DNA of 64,000 nt from C-114 sp963719285 (GCA_963719285.1 CAVRBO010000001.1:620001-684000), one strand, 5' to 3'. Shown: positions 7,878 through 16,998, counted from the first letter of the stretch. Notes: a model not told the origin generated them from the letters alone. A program made the numbers and translations.

Positions 7878-9014
7878 TCACTGGCCGCCTCCCACTTGGC
7901 GGGCGATGTCGAAGAACGTGACCCACAGGATGAACGCCATGAGCAGGCCGAAGCCGAGGGCGTAGGTCGCCCGCTCCACGCGCAACGACACGCGCTTGCC
8001 GCCGATGGCCCGGGTCACGATGACCAGGATGCGCCCGCCGTCGAGCGGCGGGATCGGCAGGACGTTGACCAGGGCGAGGTTCGCCGAGAGGAGGGCCGCC
8101 AGGCGGAGCGTGGCGATCGCGCCCTGCGACCAGAACACGTCGCCGACACCCACGGCGATGCCGACCGGACCGGCCACCCCCGGATCCTCCGTCGGGTGGT
8201 CGACGATGCGGCCCCCGAGCTGCGACAGGCCGTCGGCGATCAGCCCGAACGCCTCCCTGGTCTGGGCCAGGCCGAAGCCGAGTGCGGCGTCGGGCGGCCG
8301 GGTGAACGTGGTCGCATCGACGGCACCGAACACCCCCTCGATCCCGAGCGCGCCCTTGCCCGCGGCGACGTCCGCCGGGGACCGGAGCGTCACCGAGACA
8401 TCCGTCTGGGTGCTGTCGGGATGGGCGACGGTCAGGGTCACCGGCTGGCCCGCCTTCGCCCGGAGCGCGTCGACGAGGCGCTGGGCCCCCTCGAAGTCGT
8501 GGAAGCGCTGGCCATCGACGGCGACGATGAGATCGGACGGCGCCGTGGCCGGGCCGTCGCCGACCCCGACCAGGCCGATCGATGCGGCCGGCGATCCCGG
8601 CTGGGCCACCTTGAAACCGATGGCCGCCGTCTGGCCGGGCGCCCAGGCGAGGCCGGTGAAGACGACCACCGCGAGCAGCGCGTTCATCGCCACGCCCGCG
8701 AGCAGGATCACGAGCTTCACCGGCAGGCGGGCACGCACGAACGACCGGGGGTCGTCCGAATCGCCCTCCTCCCCTTCGAGCTTGACGAAACCGCCCAGGG
8801 GCAGCCAGTTGAGCGTGACGAGGGTCTGGCCGTTCGAGCGCAGGACCCGCGCCCGGGGCGGGAAGCCGATCCCGAACTCCAGGACGCGGACGCCGGTCAG
8901 CCGCGCGACGACGAAGTGGCCGAGCTCGTGGATGACCACGAGCAGCCCGAGCATGCCGAAGAAGATGACGAGCGTGATCGCCGTCCGGACGATCGACGTG
9001 AGGAGGTCGATCAC
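7878..9014 (-). CDS. rseP: RseP-type site-2 (intramembrane) zinc metalloprotease
   Basis: Membrane-embedded M50 protease that cleaves transmembrane substrates such as anti-sigma factors. 378 residues: first membrane segment with zinc motif HELGH (29-33), a GIGFPPRARV/LGGFVKL membrane hairpin, a periplasm-side PDZ domain (about 130-240), and a C-terminal segment with the third zinc ligand in NVLPIPPLDGGRI. Start GTG 9014 overlaps the dxr stop as GTGA. The dxr-rseP-ispG order is common. No linked sigma/anti-sigma pair is visible, so the substrate is unknown. Confidence 0.94.
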   Translation of the reverse strand: MIDLLTSIVRTAITLVIFFGMLGLLVVIHELGHFVVARLTGVRVLEFGIGFPPRARVLRSNGQTLVTLNWLPLGGFVKLEGEEGDSDDPRSFVRARLPVKLVILLAGVAMNALLAVVVFTGLAWAPGQTAAIGFKVAQPGSPAASIGLVGVGDGPATAPSDLIVAVDGQRFHDFEGAQRLVDALRAKAGQPVTLTVAHPDSTQTDVSVTLRSPADVAAGKGALGIEGVFGAVDATTFTRPPDAALGFGLAQTREAFGLIADGLSQLGGRIVDHPTEDPGVAGPVGIAVGVGDVFWSQGAIATLRLAALLSANLALVNVLPIPPLDGGRILVIVTRAIGGKRVSLRVERATYALGFGLLMAFILWVTFFDIARQVGGGQ

Positions 9015-10300
9015 CCGTCCGATCCCCTCTTCGCCGGGGAGTCGAAGGCGGCGCGGACCTCGCGATCGAGCGCGATCAACTCGGTGACCGAGGGCGCCTG
9101 GTCGGCGCCGGTCCCGAAGCGGTCCACCGCCTGCTCCATGAGGCGCGGGATGCCGGGGAAGTCGAGGCTGCCGGCCAGGAAGCGAGCGACCGCCACCTCG
9201 TCGGCGGCGATCAGGGCGGCCGTGGCGCGGGAACCGATCCGACCCGCCTCGCGGGCGATGCGGAGCGCCGGGAAGCGGCTCTCGTCCGGGGCGCGGAACG
9301 TGAGCGCGCCGATGGACGCGAGGTCCGGGGCGGTGGCCGGCGACGCGGCGCGGTGTGGGAAGGTGAGGGCGTACTGGATCGGGAGACGCATATCCGGGGT
9401 GCCCATCTGGGCCTTGAGCGAGCCGTCCACGAACACGACGGCTGAGTGGACGACGCTCTGGGGATGGATCACCACGTCGATCGCGTCGTACTCGACATCG
9501 TACAGCCAGCGTGCTTCCACGACCTCCAGGCCCTTGTTGGCGAGAGTCGCCGAATCGATCGTGATCTTGGCTCCCATCCGCCATGTCGGGTGGCGCAGCG
9601 CCTGCTCGGGCGTCACGAGCGCCAGCTCGGCCGGGGTGGCGTCGAGGAACGGGCCTCCGGACGCGGTGAGGACCAATCGGGCGATCGCCGCCGGCGTCTC
9701 GCCGACGAGGCATTGCCAGATCGCCGAGTGCTCCGAGTCGATCGGTCGCAGCCACGCCAGCGGGCTCGCGAACGGGTCGTGCGGGTCGATGGCTGCGCGC
9801 GCGGTCGCCTGTGCGCGGGCGAGCGGCATGACGAGGTGTCCGCCCGCGACGAGCGGCTCCTTGTTGGCCGTCGCGACGACCTTGCCGGCGGCGAGGGCGG
9901 CGAGCACCGGCCGGAGGCTGACGACGCCGCTCGTGCCCACGACCACGAGGTCGACGTCGTCGCGGGTGGCCAGCTCTTCGAGCGCATCCGGGCCACCCAC
10001 GCGGGTCGTACCGGCCGGCAGGTCCAGGCTCGCGGCGGCCCGCTCATCGGCCACGCTCACGGCGGCCGGTCGGAGGATCGCCGCCTGCCCGGCGAGCACG
10101 TCGACGGCCCGACCGGTCGCGATTGCCACGACCCGGAACGCCTCCGGATGACGGGCGAGCACGTCGACGGCCTGGCGACCGATCGAGCCGGTGCTGCCGA
10201 GGAGCGCCACCCGGATCGGCCGCGGGGGCGGCCAGCCGCTCCCCGTCCAGGGGCCACGGGCCGCCCTCGCGGACGTGCTAGCGGACGACCGCGACGACAT
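9011..10300 (-). CDS. dxr: 1-deoxy-D-xylulose-5-phosphate reductoisomerase
   Basis: Commits DXP to the MEP pathway, an NADPH-dependent rearrangement to MEP. 429 residues. Visible motifs: Rossmann GSTGSIG (35-41), ATANKEPLVAGG, DSEHSAIWQCL (metal/substrate binding), the flexible-loop region HPTWRMGAKITIDSATLANKGLE, and the C-terminal four-helix part. About 28 residues before the Rossmann strand are extra and Ser/Arg/Pro-rich, so the real start may be internal. The annotated start overlaps cdsA by 23 nt. Confidence 0.95.
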   Translation of the reverse strand: MSSRSSASTSARAARGPWTGSGWPPPRPIRVALLGSTGSIGRQAVDVLARHPEAFRVVAIATGRAVDVLAGQAAILRPAAVSVADERAAASLDLPAGTTRVGGPDALEELATRDDVDLVVVGTSGVVSLRPVLAALAAGKVVATANKEPLVAGGHLVMPLARAQATARAAIDPHDPFASPLAWLRPIDSEHSAIWQCLVGETPAAIARLVLTASGGPFLDATPAELALVTPEQALRHPTWRMGAKITIDSATLANKGLEVVEARWLYDVEYDAIDVVIHPQSVVHSAVVFVDGSLKAQMGTPDMRLPIQYALTFPHRAASPATAPDLASIGALTFRAPDESRFPALRIAREAGRIGSRATAALIAADEVAVARFLAGSLDFPGIPRLMEQAVDRFGTGADQAPSVTELIALDREVRAAFDSPAKRGSDG

Positions 10301-11105
10301 ACAGGGTCACGATCGGGGCGGCGAACAGGAACGAATCGATGCGGTCCAGGATCCCGCCGTGGCCCGGGATGAGCGACCCGGAATCCTTCGCGCCCGCCGC
10401 GCGCTTGAGCATCGACTCGGCGAGGTCGCCGGCCTGGGCCGCCAGGGCGCTGACAGGCCCCAGGATCACGGCACCGAGCGGCGCCGCGCCAAGGGCCCAC
10501 AGCATCGCCGCCACTACCGCGGTCGCGGCCACGATCCCGCCGACGAGGCCGGCGTACGTCTTGGACGGCGAGATGTGGACGAGGAACCGGGCCCGACCCC
10601 AGCGCCGGCCGACCAGGAACGCGCCGGTGTCGTAGGCCCAGACCGCCAGCACGAGCAGGAGGATCCAGCCCCGGGTCGCCCCGAGTGCGCCGAGCGGCGC
10701 CCCGGCCGGCAGGTCCGGTGCGACAAGGCCGAGCCGGGCCACGAACCCGAGGAGCCCGACGTAGACGGCCCCGAACACGGTCGAGACCCACGTCCTCAAT
10801 CCGACCCGCGGCTCGAGCTGGGTGAACGCCCCCACGGCCGCCAGGACGACGCCGACCGCCAGGAGCAGGGCCGCCTTGTCGGCCAGCTCCGCCGGCGCGG
10901 CACCCACGAGCGCGACCGATGCCGCCAGCACGATCCCGAGCCACACCTGGGCCCGGTGGCCGGCCGCGTCGAGCAGCCGGAAGGCCTCCTGCGCCGCGAC
11001 GGCCGCGAGTACGGTCAGCCCGAGTGCGATCCAGGGCATGCCCAGGATGAGGACGACGAGGAGCGGAGGGACGAAGACGAGCGCGCTGATCGCCCGCTGG
11101 CGCAC
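10278..11105 (-). CDS. cdsA: Phosphatidate cytidylyltransferase (CDP-DAG synthase)
   Basis: Integral membrane enzyme making CDP-diacylglycerol from CTP and phosphatidate, the branch point of phospholipid synthesis. About 275 residues with seven or eight hydrophobic segments. The C-terminal signature is KDSGSLIPGHGGILDRIDS, preceded by SPSKTYAGLVGG. I place the start at GTG 11105 (VRQRAISALVF, matching the usual family N-terminus), just after the uppS stop. An ATG at 11171 would give 297 residues but overlap uppS by 50 nt. Confidence 0.93.
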   Translation of the reverse strand: MRQRAISALVFVPPLLVVLILGMPWIALGLTVLAAVAAQEAFRLLDAAGHRAQVWLGIVLAASVALVGAAPAELADKAALLLAVGVVLAAVGAFTQLEPRVGLRTWVSTVFGAVYVGLLGFVARLGLVAPDLPAGAPLGALGATRGWILLLVLAVWAYDTGAFLVGRRWGRARFLVHISPSKTYAGLVGGIVAATAVVAAMLWALGAAPLGAVILGPVSALAAQAGDLAESMLKRAAGAKDSGSLIPGHGGILDRIDSFLFAAPIVTLYVVAVVR

Positions 11106-11121
11106 CGTCGGCGGCCCCGGC

Positions 11122-11937
11122 TCAGCGACCGAAGCGGCGCGTCCGCCGGGCGAACTCCGCGAGAGCCGCATCGAAGGCGTCCGGGCCGAAGTCCGGCCAC
11201 AGGACGTCGCACATGTACAGCTCGGCGTAGGCCGACTGCCAGATCAGGAAGTTCGAGAGGCGCTGCTCGCCGCCGGTCCGGATCACCAGGTCGGGGTCGG
11301 GCAGGCCGGCCGTGTAAAGCGCGGCCGAGATGGTCGATTCGTCGATCGCCTCGGGAGGAGCGCCGCTGGCGACGAGGCGACGGAACGCGTCCACGAGCTC
11401 GGTCCGACCCGCGTAGTTGAACGCGACGTTGAGCATGAGCCGGTCGCCCCCGGCGGTCTCCGCGACAGCCGCCTCGATCGAGGTGCGCGTATCGGCCGGC
11501 AGCTCCTCGAGCCGGCCGAGCAGGCGGACGCGCACGCCCTGCCGGCGCAGCTCGCCGGTCTCGTCGCGGATCGCCGCCTCGAGGAGTGCGAACAGGCCGA
11601 TGACCTCGTCGTCCGAGCGGGCCCAGTTCTCACGGCTGAACGCGTACAGGGTCAGGACCGGTACGCCGCGCCGGACCGCGTGGCGCAGGATCCCCCGGAT
11701 CGCCTCGACCCCGGCGGCATGGCCCTCGAGCTCCGCCAGCCCACGCTCGCGGGCCCAACGGCGATTGCCGTCCATGATCACGGCGACGTGGCGGGGCAGG
11801 TCGGTCGGCAGGCTCTCGGCTCGTGGGGGCTGGTCGGGCGCCGGATCGCCGAGCTCGGGGGCCGAGGCGGGTGCGTGCGCGATCGGGGGCGCGTCGGTGG
11901 GTCGCGCGAGCGGAACGCGGACGTCCGGTCGACCCAC
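11122..11937 (-). CDS. uppS: Undecaprenyl diphosphate synthase (cis-prenyltransferase)
   Basis: Condenses isopentenyl diphosphate onto farnesyl diphosphate to make the C55 carrier for cell-wall polymers. 271 residues. Catalytic Asp56 lies in MDGNRRWA, with FSRENWARS, and the C-terminal RTGGEQRLSNFLIWQSAYAE loop with its substrate-binding arginines. A 45-residue Pro/Ala-rich N-terminal extension precedes the fold. GTG 11937 overlaps the frr stop by one base (TAGTG), so it is coupled to frr; the frr-uppS-cdsA-dxr-rseP order is highly conserved in bacteria. Confidence 0.95.
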   Translation of the reverse strand: MGRPDVRVPLARPTDAPPIAHAPASAPELGDPAPDQPPRAESLPTDLPRHVAVIMDGNRRWARERGLAELEGHAAGVEAIRGILRHAVRRGVPVLTLYAFSRENWARSDDEVIGLFALLEAAIRDETGELRRQGVRVRLLGRLEELPADTRTSIEAAVAETAGGDRLMLNVAFNYAGRTELVDAFRRLVASGAPPEAIDESTISAALYTAGLPDPDLVIRTGGEQRLSNFLIWQSAYAELYMCDVLWPDFGPDAFDAALAEFARRTRRFGR

Positions 11938-12494
11938 TAGACCTCCATGACCTCCTGCTCCTTGTGGGCGCCCATCCGGTCGATCTCGTTCGTGAACCGG
12001 TCCGTGAGGCGCTGGAGCGCGTCGAGCTCGCGATGGACCTCGTCGGAGCCAAGGGTCCCGTCGCGCTCCTCACGCTTGATGTGATCGGCGCCATCGCGAC
12101 GGATGTTGCGCACCTCGACCCGGGCCTCCTCCATGCGCTTGTGCACGAGTCGGACGATGTCGCGGCGGCGCTCCTCGGTCAGGGGCGGGATGTTCAGGCG
12201 CACCACGGTACCGTCGACGTTCGGGACGAGCCCGATGTCACTCTTCTGGATCGCTTTTTCGATCGCGCCGAGGACGGCCCGATCCCACGGCTGGATGACG
12301 ATCTGGTGCGCCTCGGGCACGCTGATCCCGGCGAGCTGGTTCAGCGGCGTCTGGGTGCCGTAGTAGTCGACCAGGATCCGCTCGACCAGCGAGGTCGACG
12401 CGCGGCCGGTGCGGATGCCCTGGAAGTCGCGCTCCATGACCTCGACCGCCCGGGCCATCTTGCGTTCCGCGCTGGACAGCGCCTCGGTGGTCAT
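11937..12494 (-). CDS. frr: Ribosome recycling factor
   Basis: Splits post-termination ribosomes together with EF-G. 185 residues, the normal length. Hallmarks: the long-helix hinge FQGIRTGRASTSLVERI, VDYYGTQTPLNQLAGISVPE, LNIPPLTEERRRDIV, and VRNIRRDGADHIK. ATG 12494 shares one base with the pyrH stop (TGATG). The rpsB-tsf-pyrH-frr block is universal, so function is secure. Confidence 0.97.
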   Translation of the reverse strand: MTTEALSSAERKMARAVEVMERDFQGIRTGRASTSLVERILVDYYGTQTPLNQLAGISVPEAHQIVIQPWDRAVLGAIEKAIQKSDIGLVPNVDGTVVRLNIPPLTEERRRDIVRLVHKRMEEARVEVRNIRRDGADHIKREERDGTLGSDEVHRELDALQRLTDRFTNEIDRMGAHKEQEVMEV

Positions 12495-13276
12495 CAGCGT
12501 GGGCTGCCCGTCGGCGCGCCCGAGATGAGCGTCCCGACCGGCTCCCCGATCGCGACACGTCGGACGTTGTCCGGCTTGTTCAGGTCGAACACGATGATCG
12601 GCAGGTCGTTCTCCATGCACAGGCTCACGGCGGTCGCGTCGAGGACCTTGAGCCGGTCGCGCAGGAGATCCGCGTACGTCAGGTGGTCATAGCGCCGGGC
12701 ATCCGGATGGGTCACCGGATCGGCGTCGTAGACGCCATCGACCTTGGTGGCCTTCAGGATGACCTCGGCGCCGATCTCGACAGCCCGCAGGGCCGCGGCG
12801 GTGTCCGTCGTGAAGTACGGGTTGCCGGTACCGGCCGCCAGCAGGACGACGCGACCCTTCTCGAGGTGGCGGACCGCACGACGCCGGATGTAGGGCTCGG
12901 CGACCTCGTTCATCCCGATCGCGCTCATGACCCTGGTCTGGACGCCGGCCCGTTCGAGCGCGTCCTGCAGGGCCAGTGCGTTCATGACGGTCGCGAGCAT
13001 CCCGATGTAGTCCCCGGTCGCGCGGTCCATCCCCTTCGCCGCGGCCGCCAGGCCCCGGAAGATGTTGCCCCCGCCGACCACGATCCCGACCTGGACGCCG
13101 AGCGCGTTGACCTCGGCGACCTGCCGCGCGACGAACGCGCAGAATGCCGGGTCCACGCCGTACGGTCGGTCGCCGAGCAGCGCCTCACCCGAGAGCTTGA
13201 GCAGGATGCGCCGGTAGCGGAGCGGTCCGCCGTCGGTCGCGGGCGCGCCGGCGAGCGCCGTGCCGGTCTCGGTCAC
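12494..13276 (-). CDS. pyrH: UMP kinase
   Basis: Phosphorylates UMP to UDP; hexameric amino-acid-kinase fold, normally regulated by GTP and UTP. 260 residues with KLSGEALLG (27-35), VVGGGNIFRG, DYIGMLATVMNALALQ, GTGNPYFTTDTAAALRA, and KATKVDGVYDADP. Its GTG start overlaps the tsf stop (GTGA). The first ~18 residues are a non-conserved Ala/Thr-rich leader. Confidence 0.96.
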   Translation of the reverse strand: MTETGTALAGAPATDGGPLRYRRILLKLSGEALLGDRPYGVDPAFCAFVARQVAEVNALGVQVGIVVGGGNIFRGLAAAAKGMDRATGDYIGMLATVMNALALQDALERAGVQTRVMSAIGMNEVAEPYIRRRAVRHLEKGRVVLLAAGTGNPYFTTDTAAALRAVEIGAEVILKATKVDGVYDADPVTHPDARRYDHLTYADLLRDRLKVLDATAVSLCMENDLPIIVFDLNKPDNVRRVAIGEPVGTLISGAPTGSPR

Positions 13277-13872
13277 AGGTCTTCTCCGAGCTCGTAGCGG
13301 GCGAAGCGGCGGACCCGGATGTTCTCGCCGATCGTGGCGATCGCTCCGGTGATGAGCTCACGCACGGTCATCTCGGTGTCGCGGAAGGGCTGCTCGAGCA
13401 GGCACACCTGCTTGTACCACTTCCCGAGCTGGCCTTCCACGATCTGGCCGCGGACCGACTCGGGCTTCTTCTGGGTCAGCGGGTCGTCGAGCAACTCGGC
13501 ACGCCTGGCCTCGATCGCCGCCGGCGGGATGGAGTCGATGTCGACGTAGTCCGGATGGAGACCCGCGACCTGGATCGCGAGGTCTTTCACGAGCTTCTGG
13601 AACTGCTCGTTGCGGGCGACGAAGTCCGTCTCGCAGTTCACCTCGATGAGCACGCCGATGCGCCCACCCGCGTGGATGTAGCTGCCGACCAGTCCCTGGC
13701 GAGCGTCCCGGTCCGACCGCTTCGCCGCAGACGCCTGGCCGCGCTCACGCAGGACCGCCACGGCCGCCTCGACGTCACCATCCGTGTCCTCGAGGGCGCG
13801 CTTGCAGTCCATGAAACCTGCGCCGGTCTTCTCCCGGAGCTCCTTGACCTTCTGGGCCGAGATGTCCGCCAT
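13273..13872 (-). CDS. tsf: Elongation factor Ts (short form)
   Basis: Nucleotide exchange factor for EF-Tu. 199 residues, the short single-core version also seen in Thermus and other deep lineages, rather than the ~290-residue E. coli type. The N-terminal UBA-like domain (VKELREKTGAGFMDCKRAL) carries the TGAGMMDCK-type motif. The core has EVNCETDFVARNEQF, the EF-Tu-binding signature. AGGAG precedes ATG 13872. Confidence 0.96.
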   Translation of the reverse strand: MADISAQKVKELREKTGAGFMDCKRALEDTDGDVEAAVAVLRERGQASAAKRSDRDARQGLVGSYIHAGGRIGVLIEVNCETDFVARNEQFQKLVKDLAIQVAGLHPDYVDIDSIPPAAIEARRAELLDDPLTQKKPESVRGQIVEGQLGKWYKQVCLLEQPFRDTEMTVRELITGAIATIGENIRVRRFARYELGEDL

Positions 13873-13944
13873 GCTCGTGTACGTCTCCTGTCGTCGTGTT
13901 CGCGGCGCGCCGACGGGCGCGGGATCGGATGATCGTCCATCTGT

Positions 13945-13964
13945 GCCGGGGGCCGATCCCCGGC
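13945..13964 (-). promoter_or_regulatory. Hairpin between rpsB and tsf
   Basis: Seven-base perfect GC stem (GCCGGGG/CCCCGGC) with a six-base loop, starting 4 nt after the rpsB stop. No U-tract follows. It could lower tsf expression relative to rpsB or stabilise the rpsB 3' end (inference). Confidence 0.45.
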
Positions 13965-13968
13965 CGGT

Positions 13969-14916
13969 TCAGCTCTTCTCCGCGGCCTCTCGGGCGAGCT
14001 CGGCAGCGATCTCGTCGGCCGAGGCCTCGGCGGCCGGCACGGCCCCCTCCGGGGGCACCGGGACCGCCCGCCGGACGCCCGGCAGGAGATCCTCCTCGTC
14101 GGGTTCGAACGTGATGGCCGCACCGCCGGCAAGAGCCGCCACGTACGCGTCGGCGCTCCGCTCGTCGAACTCCTCGACGGCGACCACCGCGGGTTCTACC
14201 ACGTCGTCCGGCTCGGTCGCGAGGCGGGCAGAACGTTCCCGGGCGCCCTCCAGGCACGCATCTGCGATGAGCGAGCAGATCAGCCGGATGGCCCTGATCG
14301 CGTCGTCGTTGCCCGGGATGATGTAGGCGAGCTCGTCCGGGTCGACGTTCGTGTCACCCGTGCCGACGACCGGGATCTCGAGCTTGAGGGCCTCGGCGAT
14401 CGCGATCCGCTCGCGATGCGGGTCGACGATGAACATCATGCCCGGCAGGCGCTTCATCTTGCGGATGCCGCCGAGCGTCGCCTCGAGCTTGTTGAGCTCC
14501 TCCGTCAGCTTCGCCGCTTCCTTCTTCGGGATGCGTTCGAAGTCGCCGGCCATCTGGCGCGCCTCGAGCTGCTCGAGCAGGCCGATGCGCTTCTTGATGG
14601 TCGTGAAGTTCGTCATCATGCCGCCGAGCCAGCGCTTGTTCACCCACGGCTGGCCGGCGCGAGCCGCCTCCTCGGCGATCGGCTCCTGGGCCTGCTTCTT
14701 CGTGCCCACGAACAGGACCGCGTCGCCGCGGGCCACCGTCTCGCGGACGGCGTCGAGGGCGACGTCCAGCCGCTTGACGGTCTGGGCAAGGTCGATGATG
14801 TGGATCCCGTTGCGCTCCGCGAAGATGAACGGGCGCATCTTGGGATTCCAGCGGCGCGTCTGATGGCCGAAATGGATACCGGCCTCGAGCAGCTGCCGCA
14901 TCGAAACGGTGGGCAC
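13969..14916 (-). CDS. rpsB: 30S ribosomal protein S2 with acidic C-terminal extension
   Basis: Primary structure matches bS2/uS2: MRQLLEAGIHFGHQTRRWNPKM, FIFAERNGIHIIDL, LFVGTKKQAQEPI, NKRWLGGMMTNF, and PVVGTGDTNVDPDELAYIIPGNDDA. 315 residues; after the S2 fold ends (about 225) there is an acidic Ala/Glu-rich tail of 80-90 residues. I chose GTG 14916 because AGGAGG sits 9 nt upstream; an ATG five codons later is possible. It has its own promoter and leads rpsB-tsf-pyrH-frr-uppS-cdsA-dxr-rseP-ispG. Confidence 0.95.
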   Translation of the reverse strand: MPTVSMRQLLEAGIHFGHQTRRWNPKMRPFIFAERNGIHIIDLAQTVKRLDVALDAVRETVARGDAVLFVGTKKQAQEPIAEEAARAGQPWVNKRWLGGMMTNFTTIKKRIGLLEQLEARQMAGDFERIPKKEAAKLTEELNKLEATLGGIRKMKRLPGMMFIVDPHRERIAIAEALKLEIPVVGTGDTNVDPDELAYIIPGNDDAIRAIRLICSLIADACLEGARERSARLATEPDDVVEPAVVAVEEFDERSADAYVAALAGGAAITFEPDEEDLLPGVRRAVPVPPEGAVPAAEASADEIAAELAREAAEKS

Positions 14917-15087
14917 GGGATAGGACCTCCTGTTCGGTTCGAACCTCCGCGGACCTCGTGCTCGGGGACCGGGCGCCGACCTCTCGATCGGCCACCGCGG
15001 CACCGTCCCGATCGGACCGGTCGCGCGTGTGGGCTCCGTCATGACGCTTGCGCGTCGTGCGGGCGATACCGCCTCTGCGGCCGGCGG

Positions 15088-15093
15088 AGTGTA
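15088..15093 (-). promoter_or_regulatory. Predicted extended -10 box of the rpsB operon
   Basis: TACACT on minus, directly preceded by TGC (extended -10), about 170 nt before rpsB and between it and yraN. No -35-like hexamer is visible. The 170-nt leader is long enough for an S2-binding site, but I do not recognise one. Confidence 0.6.
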
Positions 15094-15146
15094 GCACCGT
15101 CCCGCTCAGGGCGCCCATGGCCGCTGGTCGACCCGCGGCCGCCGGG

Positions 15147-15554
15147 TCAGCCTTCGAGCGCGGATCGGTGGTGCCGGAGTCGTGGCCCCTCGTCACCGCT
15201 TGACGGCGGCTCCACCGCCACCAGATCGACCCGTGCGGGCAACGCCGGCAGGCCCGAGCCATCCGGGAGCACCCCCACGGCCAGCAATCGGGCGACGGCT
15301 CGGCGCAGGTGGGCGCGCTTGCGCCAGCCGAACGTCTCCTCCGGCAGGCCGAACCCGCGGTCGCGCCGCCAGCGGACCTCGACGACGACGAGTGTCGCGG
15401 GCGGCGCGGGATCGATCGCCACGAGGTCGAGTTCGCCCCGGCCGACCCGCACGTGACGGCCGAGGATCGTCCAGCCGTCCGCGATGAGCGCATCCGCGAC
15501 GACGGCTTCGGCGGCGTCCCCGGCTCGTTGCTGGGGCGTTCGGGCGCGAGCCAT
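15147..15554 (-). CDS. yraN: YraN/UPF0102 family endonuclease-like protein
   Basis: 135-residue predicted nuclease of the restriction-endonuclease superfamily. The N-terminal QRAGDAAEAVVADALIADGW helix is followed by GELDLVAID and VVVEVRWRRD, the D-ExK-like active-site core. The family lysine is Arg here (EVRWR), as in other members where EVK varies. Conserved next to rnhB and rplS; in vivo role is unknown, with DNA repair/recombination proposed for the family. Confidence 0.85.
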   Translation of the reverse strand: MARARTPQQRAGDAAEAVVADALIADGWTILGRHVRVGRGELDLVAIDPAPPATLVVVEVRWRRDRGFGLPEETFGWRKRAHLRRAVARLLAVGVLPDGSGLPALPARVDLVAVEPPSSGDEGPRLRHHRSALEG

Positions 15555-15589
15555 GGCGGGACGATGTCACGCGCGACTCACCGGCGGCC

Positions 15590-16420
15590 TTATCCGGGCG
15601 ATGGCTCCTCGTCGGGATCGCCGGGACCGACGGCTTCCCACAGCACGGTCTGCTCGACCTCGGCGCACGAGGCGAATGTCAGGCGGTGGATCGACGTGGT
15701 GCCGAGGTCGCGGAGGCCCGCCCGGTGTTCCGGCGCCGCGTAGCCCTTGTTATGGGCGAGGTCGTAGCCCGGGAAGCGCCCATCGAGCTCGACCATGAGC
15801 CGGTCGCGGGCGACCTTGGCCAGGATCGACGCAGCCGCGATCGAGGCGCACAGGCGGTCGCCGTCGACGACGACCCGCTGGGGGATCGACAGACCGTCGA
15901 GGTAGAGCGAACCGTCGAGCAGGAGCGCGTCGGGCCGGATCGACAGGCGGCTCGCGGCGAGCTGGGCGGCGAGCAAGGTGGCCTGCAGGATGTTCACCCG
16001 GTCGATGACCGCGGGTTCCACGGCCGCGACCGCCCAGGCGACCGCCCGCCGGAGGATCTGCTCGGCAAGACGCTCCCGCTGCTCGGCCTTGAGGATCTTG
16101 GAGTCGCGCAGGCCGTCGGGCAGCCAGCCCGGTGGCAGGATGACCGCACCGACCATCACGGGGCCGGCCAGGCAACCCCGGCCGACCTCGTCCACGCCGG
16201 CCACGAACCGGTAGCCCTGGTCCCAGTAGACCTGCTCCTCGGCATAGTCCGGATCGAGGCGTGGTCGGTGCCACGGAGACGCGACGGCACGGCCGCCGGG
16301 TGCGGCGGGCGCGGCGTACGAGGCTCCCCTGCGGGGAGTGGCGACGGCGCCGGCGAGGTTCCCCCTCGCCGTGGTGCGAGCGACCGAGCGGGCGGCGGAC
16401 CGGCGGTCGACGGTCGCCAC
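15590..16420 (-). CDS. rnhB: Ribonuclease HII
   Basis: Removes ribonucleotides from DNA and RNA primers. The fold starts at RFVAGVDEVGRGCLAGPV with catalytic Asp77-Glu78, then RDSKILKAEQR, the LLLDG strand with its Asp, and VDGDRLCASIAAASILAKVARD with the metal-binding and GRG-partner region. GTG 16420, 14 nt after rplS, gives 276 residues, with about 55 poorly conserved N-terminal residues. No better start exists before the catalytic core. The rplS-rnhB-yraN order is standard. Confidence 0.93.
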   Translation of the reverse strand: MATVDRRSAARSVARTTARGNLAGAVATPRRGASYAAPAAPGGRAVASPWHRPRLDPDYAEEQVYWDQGYRFVAGVDEVGRGCLAGPVMVGAVILPPGWLPDGLRDSKILKAEQRERLAEQILRRAVAWAVAAVEPAVIDRVNILQATLLAAQLAASRLSIRPDALLLDGSLYLDGLSIPQRVVVDGDRLCASIAAASILAKVARDRLMVELDGRFPGYDLAHNKGYAAPEHRAGLRDLGTTSIHRLTFASCAEVEQTVLWEAVGPGDPDEEPSPG

Positions 16421-16434
16421 GCTCGGGTCGGCGA

Positions 16435-16884
16435 TCAGGCCTTCGCGGCCGGGGTCGCGGTCTCGGCGGCCGCCTTCGCGGTCGTCGCCCTGGCCGCCGT
16501 CTTCGTGCCCTTGGCCGCCTTGGCGCCCGCTGCGACGGCCTTGGGACGTCGCTCGCGCAGCGTCGCGGCCTTTCCGACCCGGTCGCGCAGGAAGTAGAGC
16601 TGGGCGCGCCGGACCTGGCCGTGGCGGATGACCTCGATCTTCTCGATCCGCGGGCTGTTGACCTTGAAGGTCCGCTCCACGCCGACGCCGCTGGCGATCC
16701 GCCGGACGGTGATGGAGCGCGCGATCCCGCCGCCGCGGAGGCGCATGAGGATGCCCTCGAACACCTGGATGCGCTCCCGCGTACCCTCGACGACCTTCGC
16801 GCTCACCCGCACGGTGTCGCCGGAGGCGAGGGCCGGCAGGTCTGTGCGCAGCTGGTCGGAGACGATCTCGTCGAGTACGTTCAC
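16435..16884 (-). CDS. rplS: 50S ribosomal protein L19 with Ala/Lys tail
   Basis: bL19 sits at the subunit interface. 149 residues: the conserved core (LDEIVSDQLRTDLPALASGD, FEGILMRLRGGG, ERTFKVNSPRIEKIEV, RRAQLYFLRDRVGKAATLRE) covers the first ~110, then an Ala/Lys/Thr-rich tail reminiscent of the NusA tail. Start GTG 16884 matches the family N-terminus. It has its own -10 box and is separated from trmD by a strong hairpin, so its expression is uncoupled from the rpsP operon. Confidence 0.95.
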   Translation of the reverse strand: MNVLDEIVSDQLRTDLPALASGDTVRVSAKVVEGTRERIQVFEGILMRLRGGGIARSITVRRIASGVGVERTFKVNSPRIEKIEVIRHGQVRRAQLYFLRDRVGKAATLRERRPKAVAAGAKAAKGTKTAARATTAKAAAETATPAAKA

Positions 16885-16980
16885 GCGGCGATCCCTTCGT
16901 GGAGGTCGTGGTCTTCGGCGCAGCCTGCTGCGCTCGGGTAAGCATCTTGGGAACCGCGGCGCTCGCCTTCGGCCGGCGGG

Positions 16981-16986
16981 AGTATA
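16981..16986 (-). promoter_or_regulatory. Predicted extended -10 box of rplS
   Basis: TATACT preceded by TGC on minus, giving the near-perfect extended -10 TGCTATACT about 97 nt upstream of rplS. No -35-like hexamer is seen. Confidence 0.65.
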
Positions 16987-16998
16987 GCACGGCCTCCG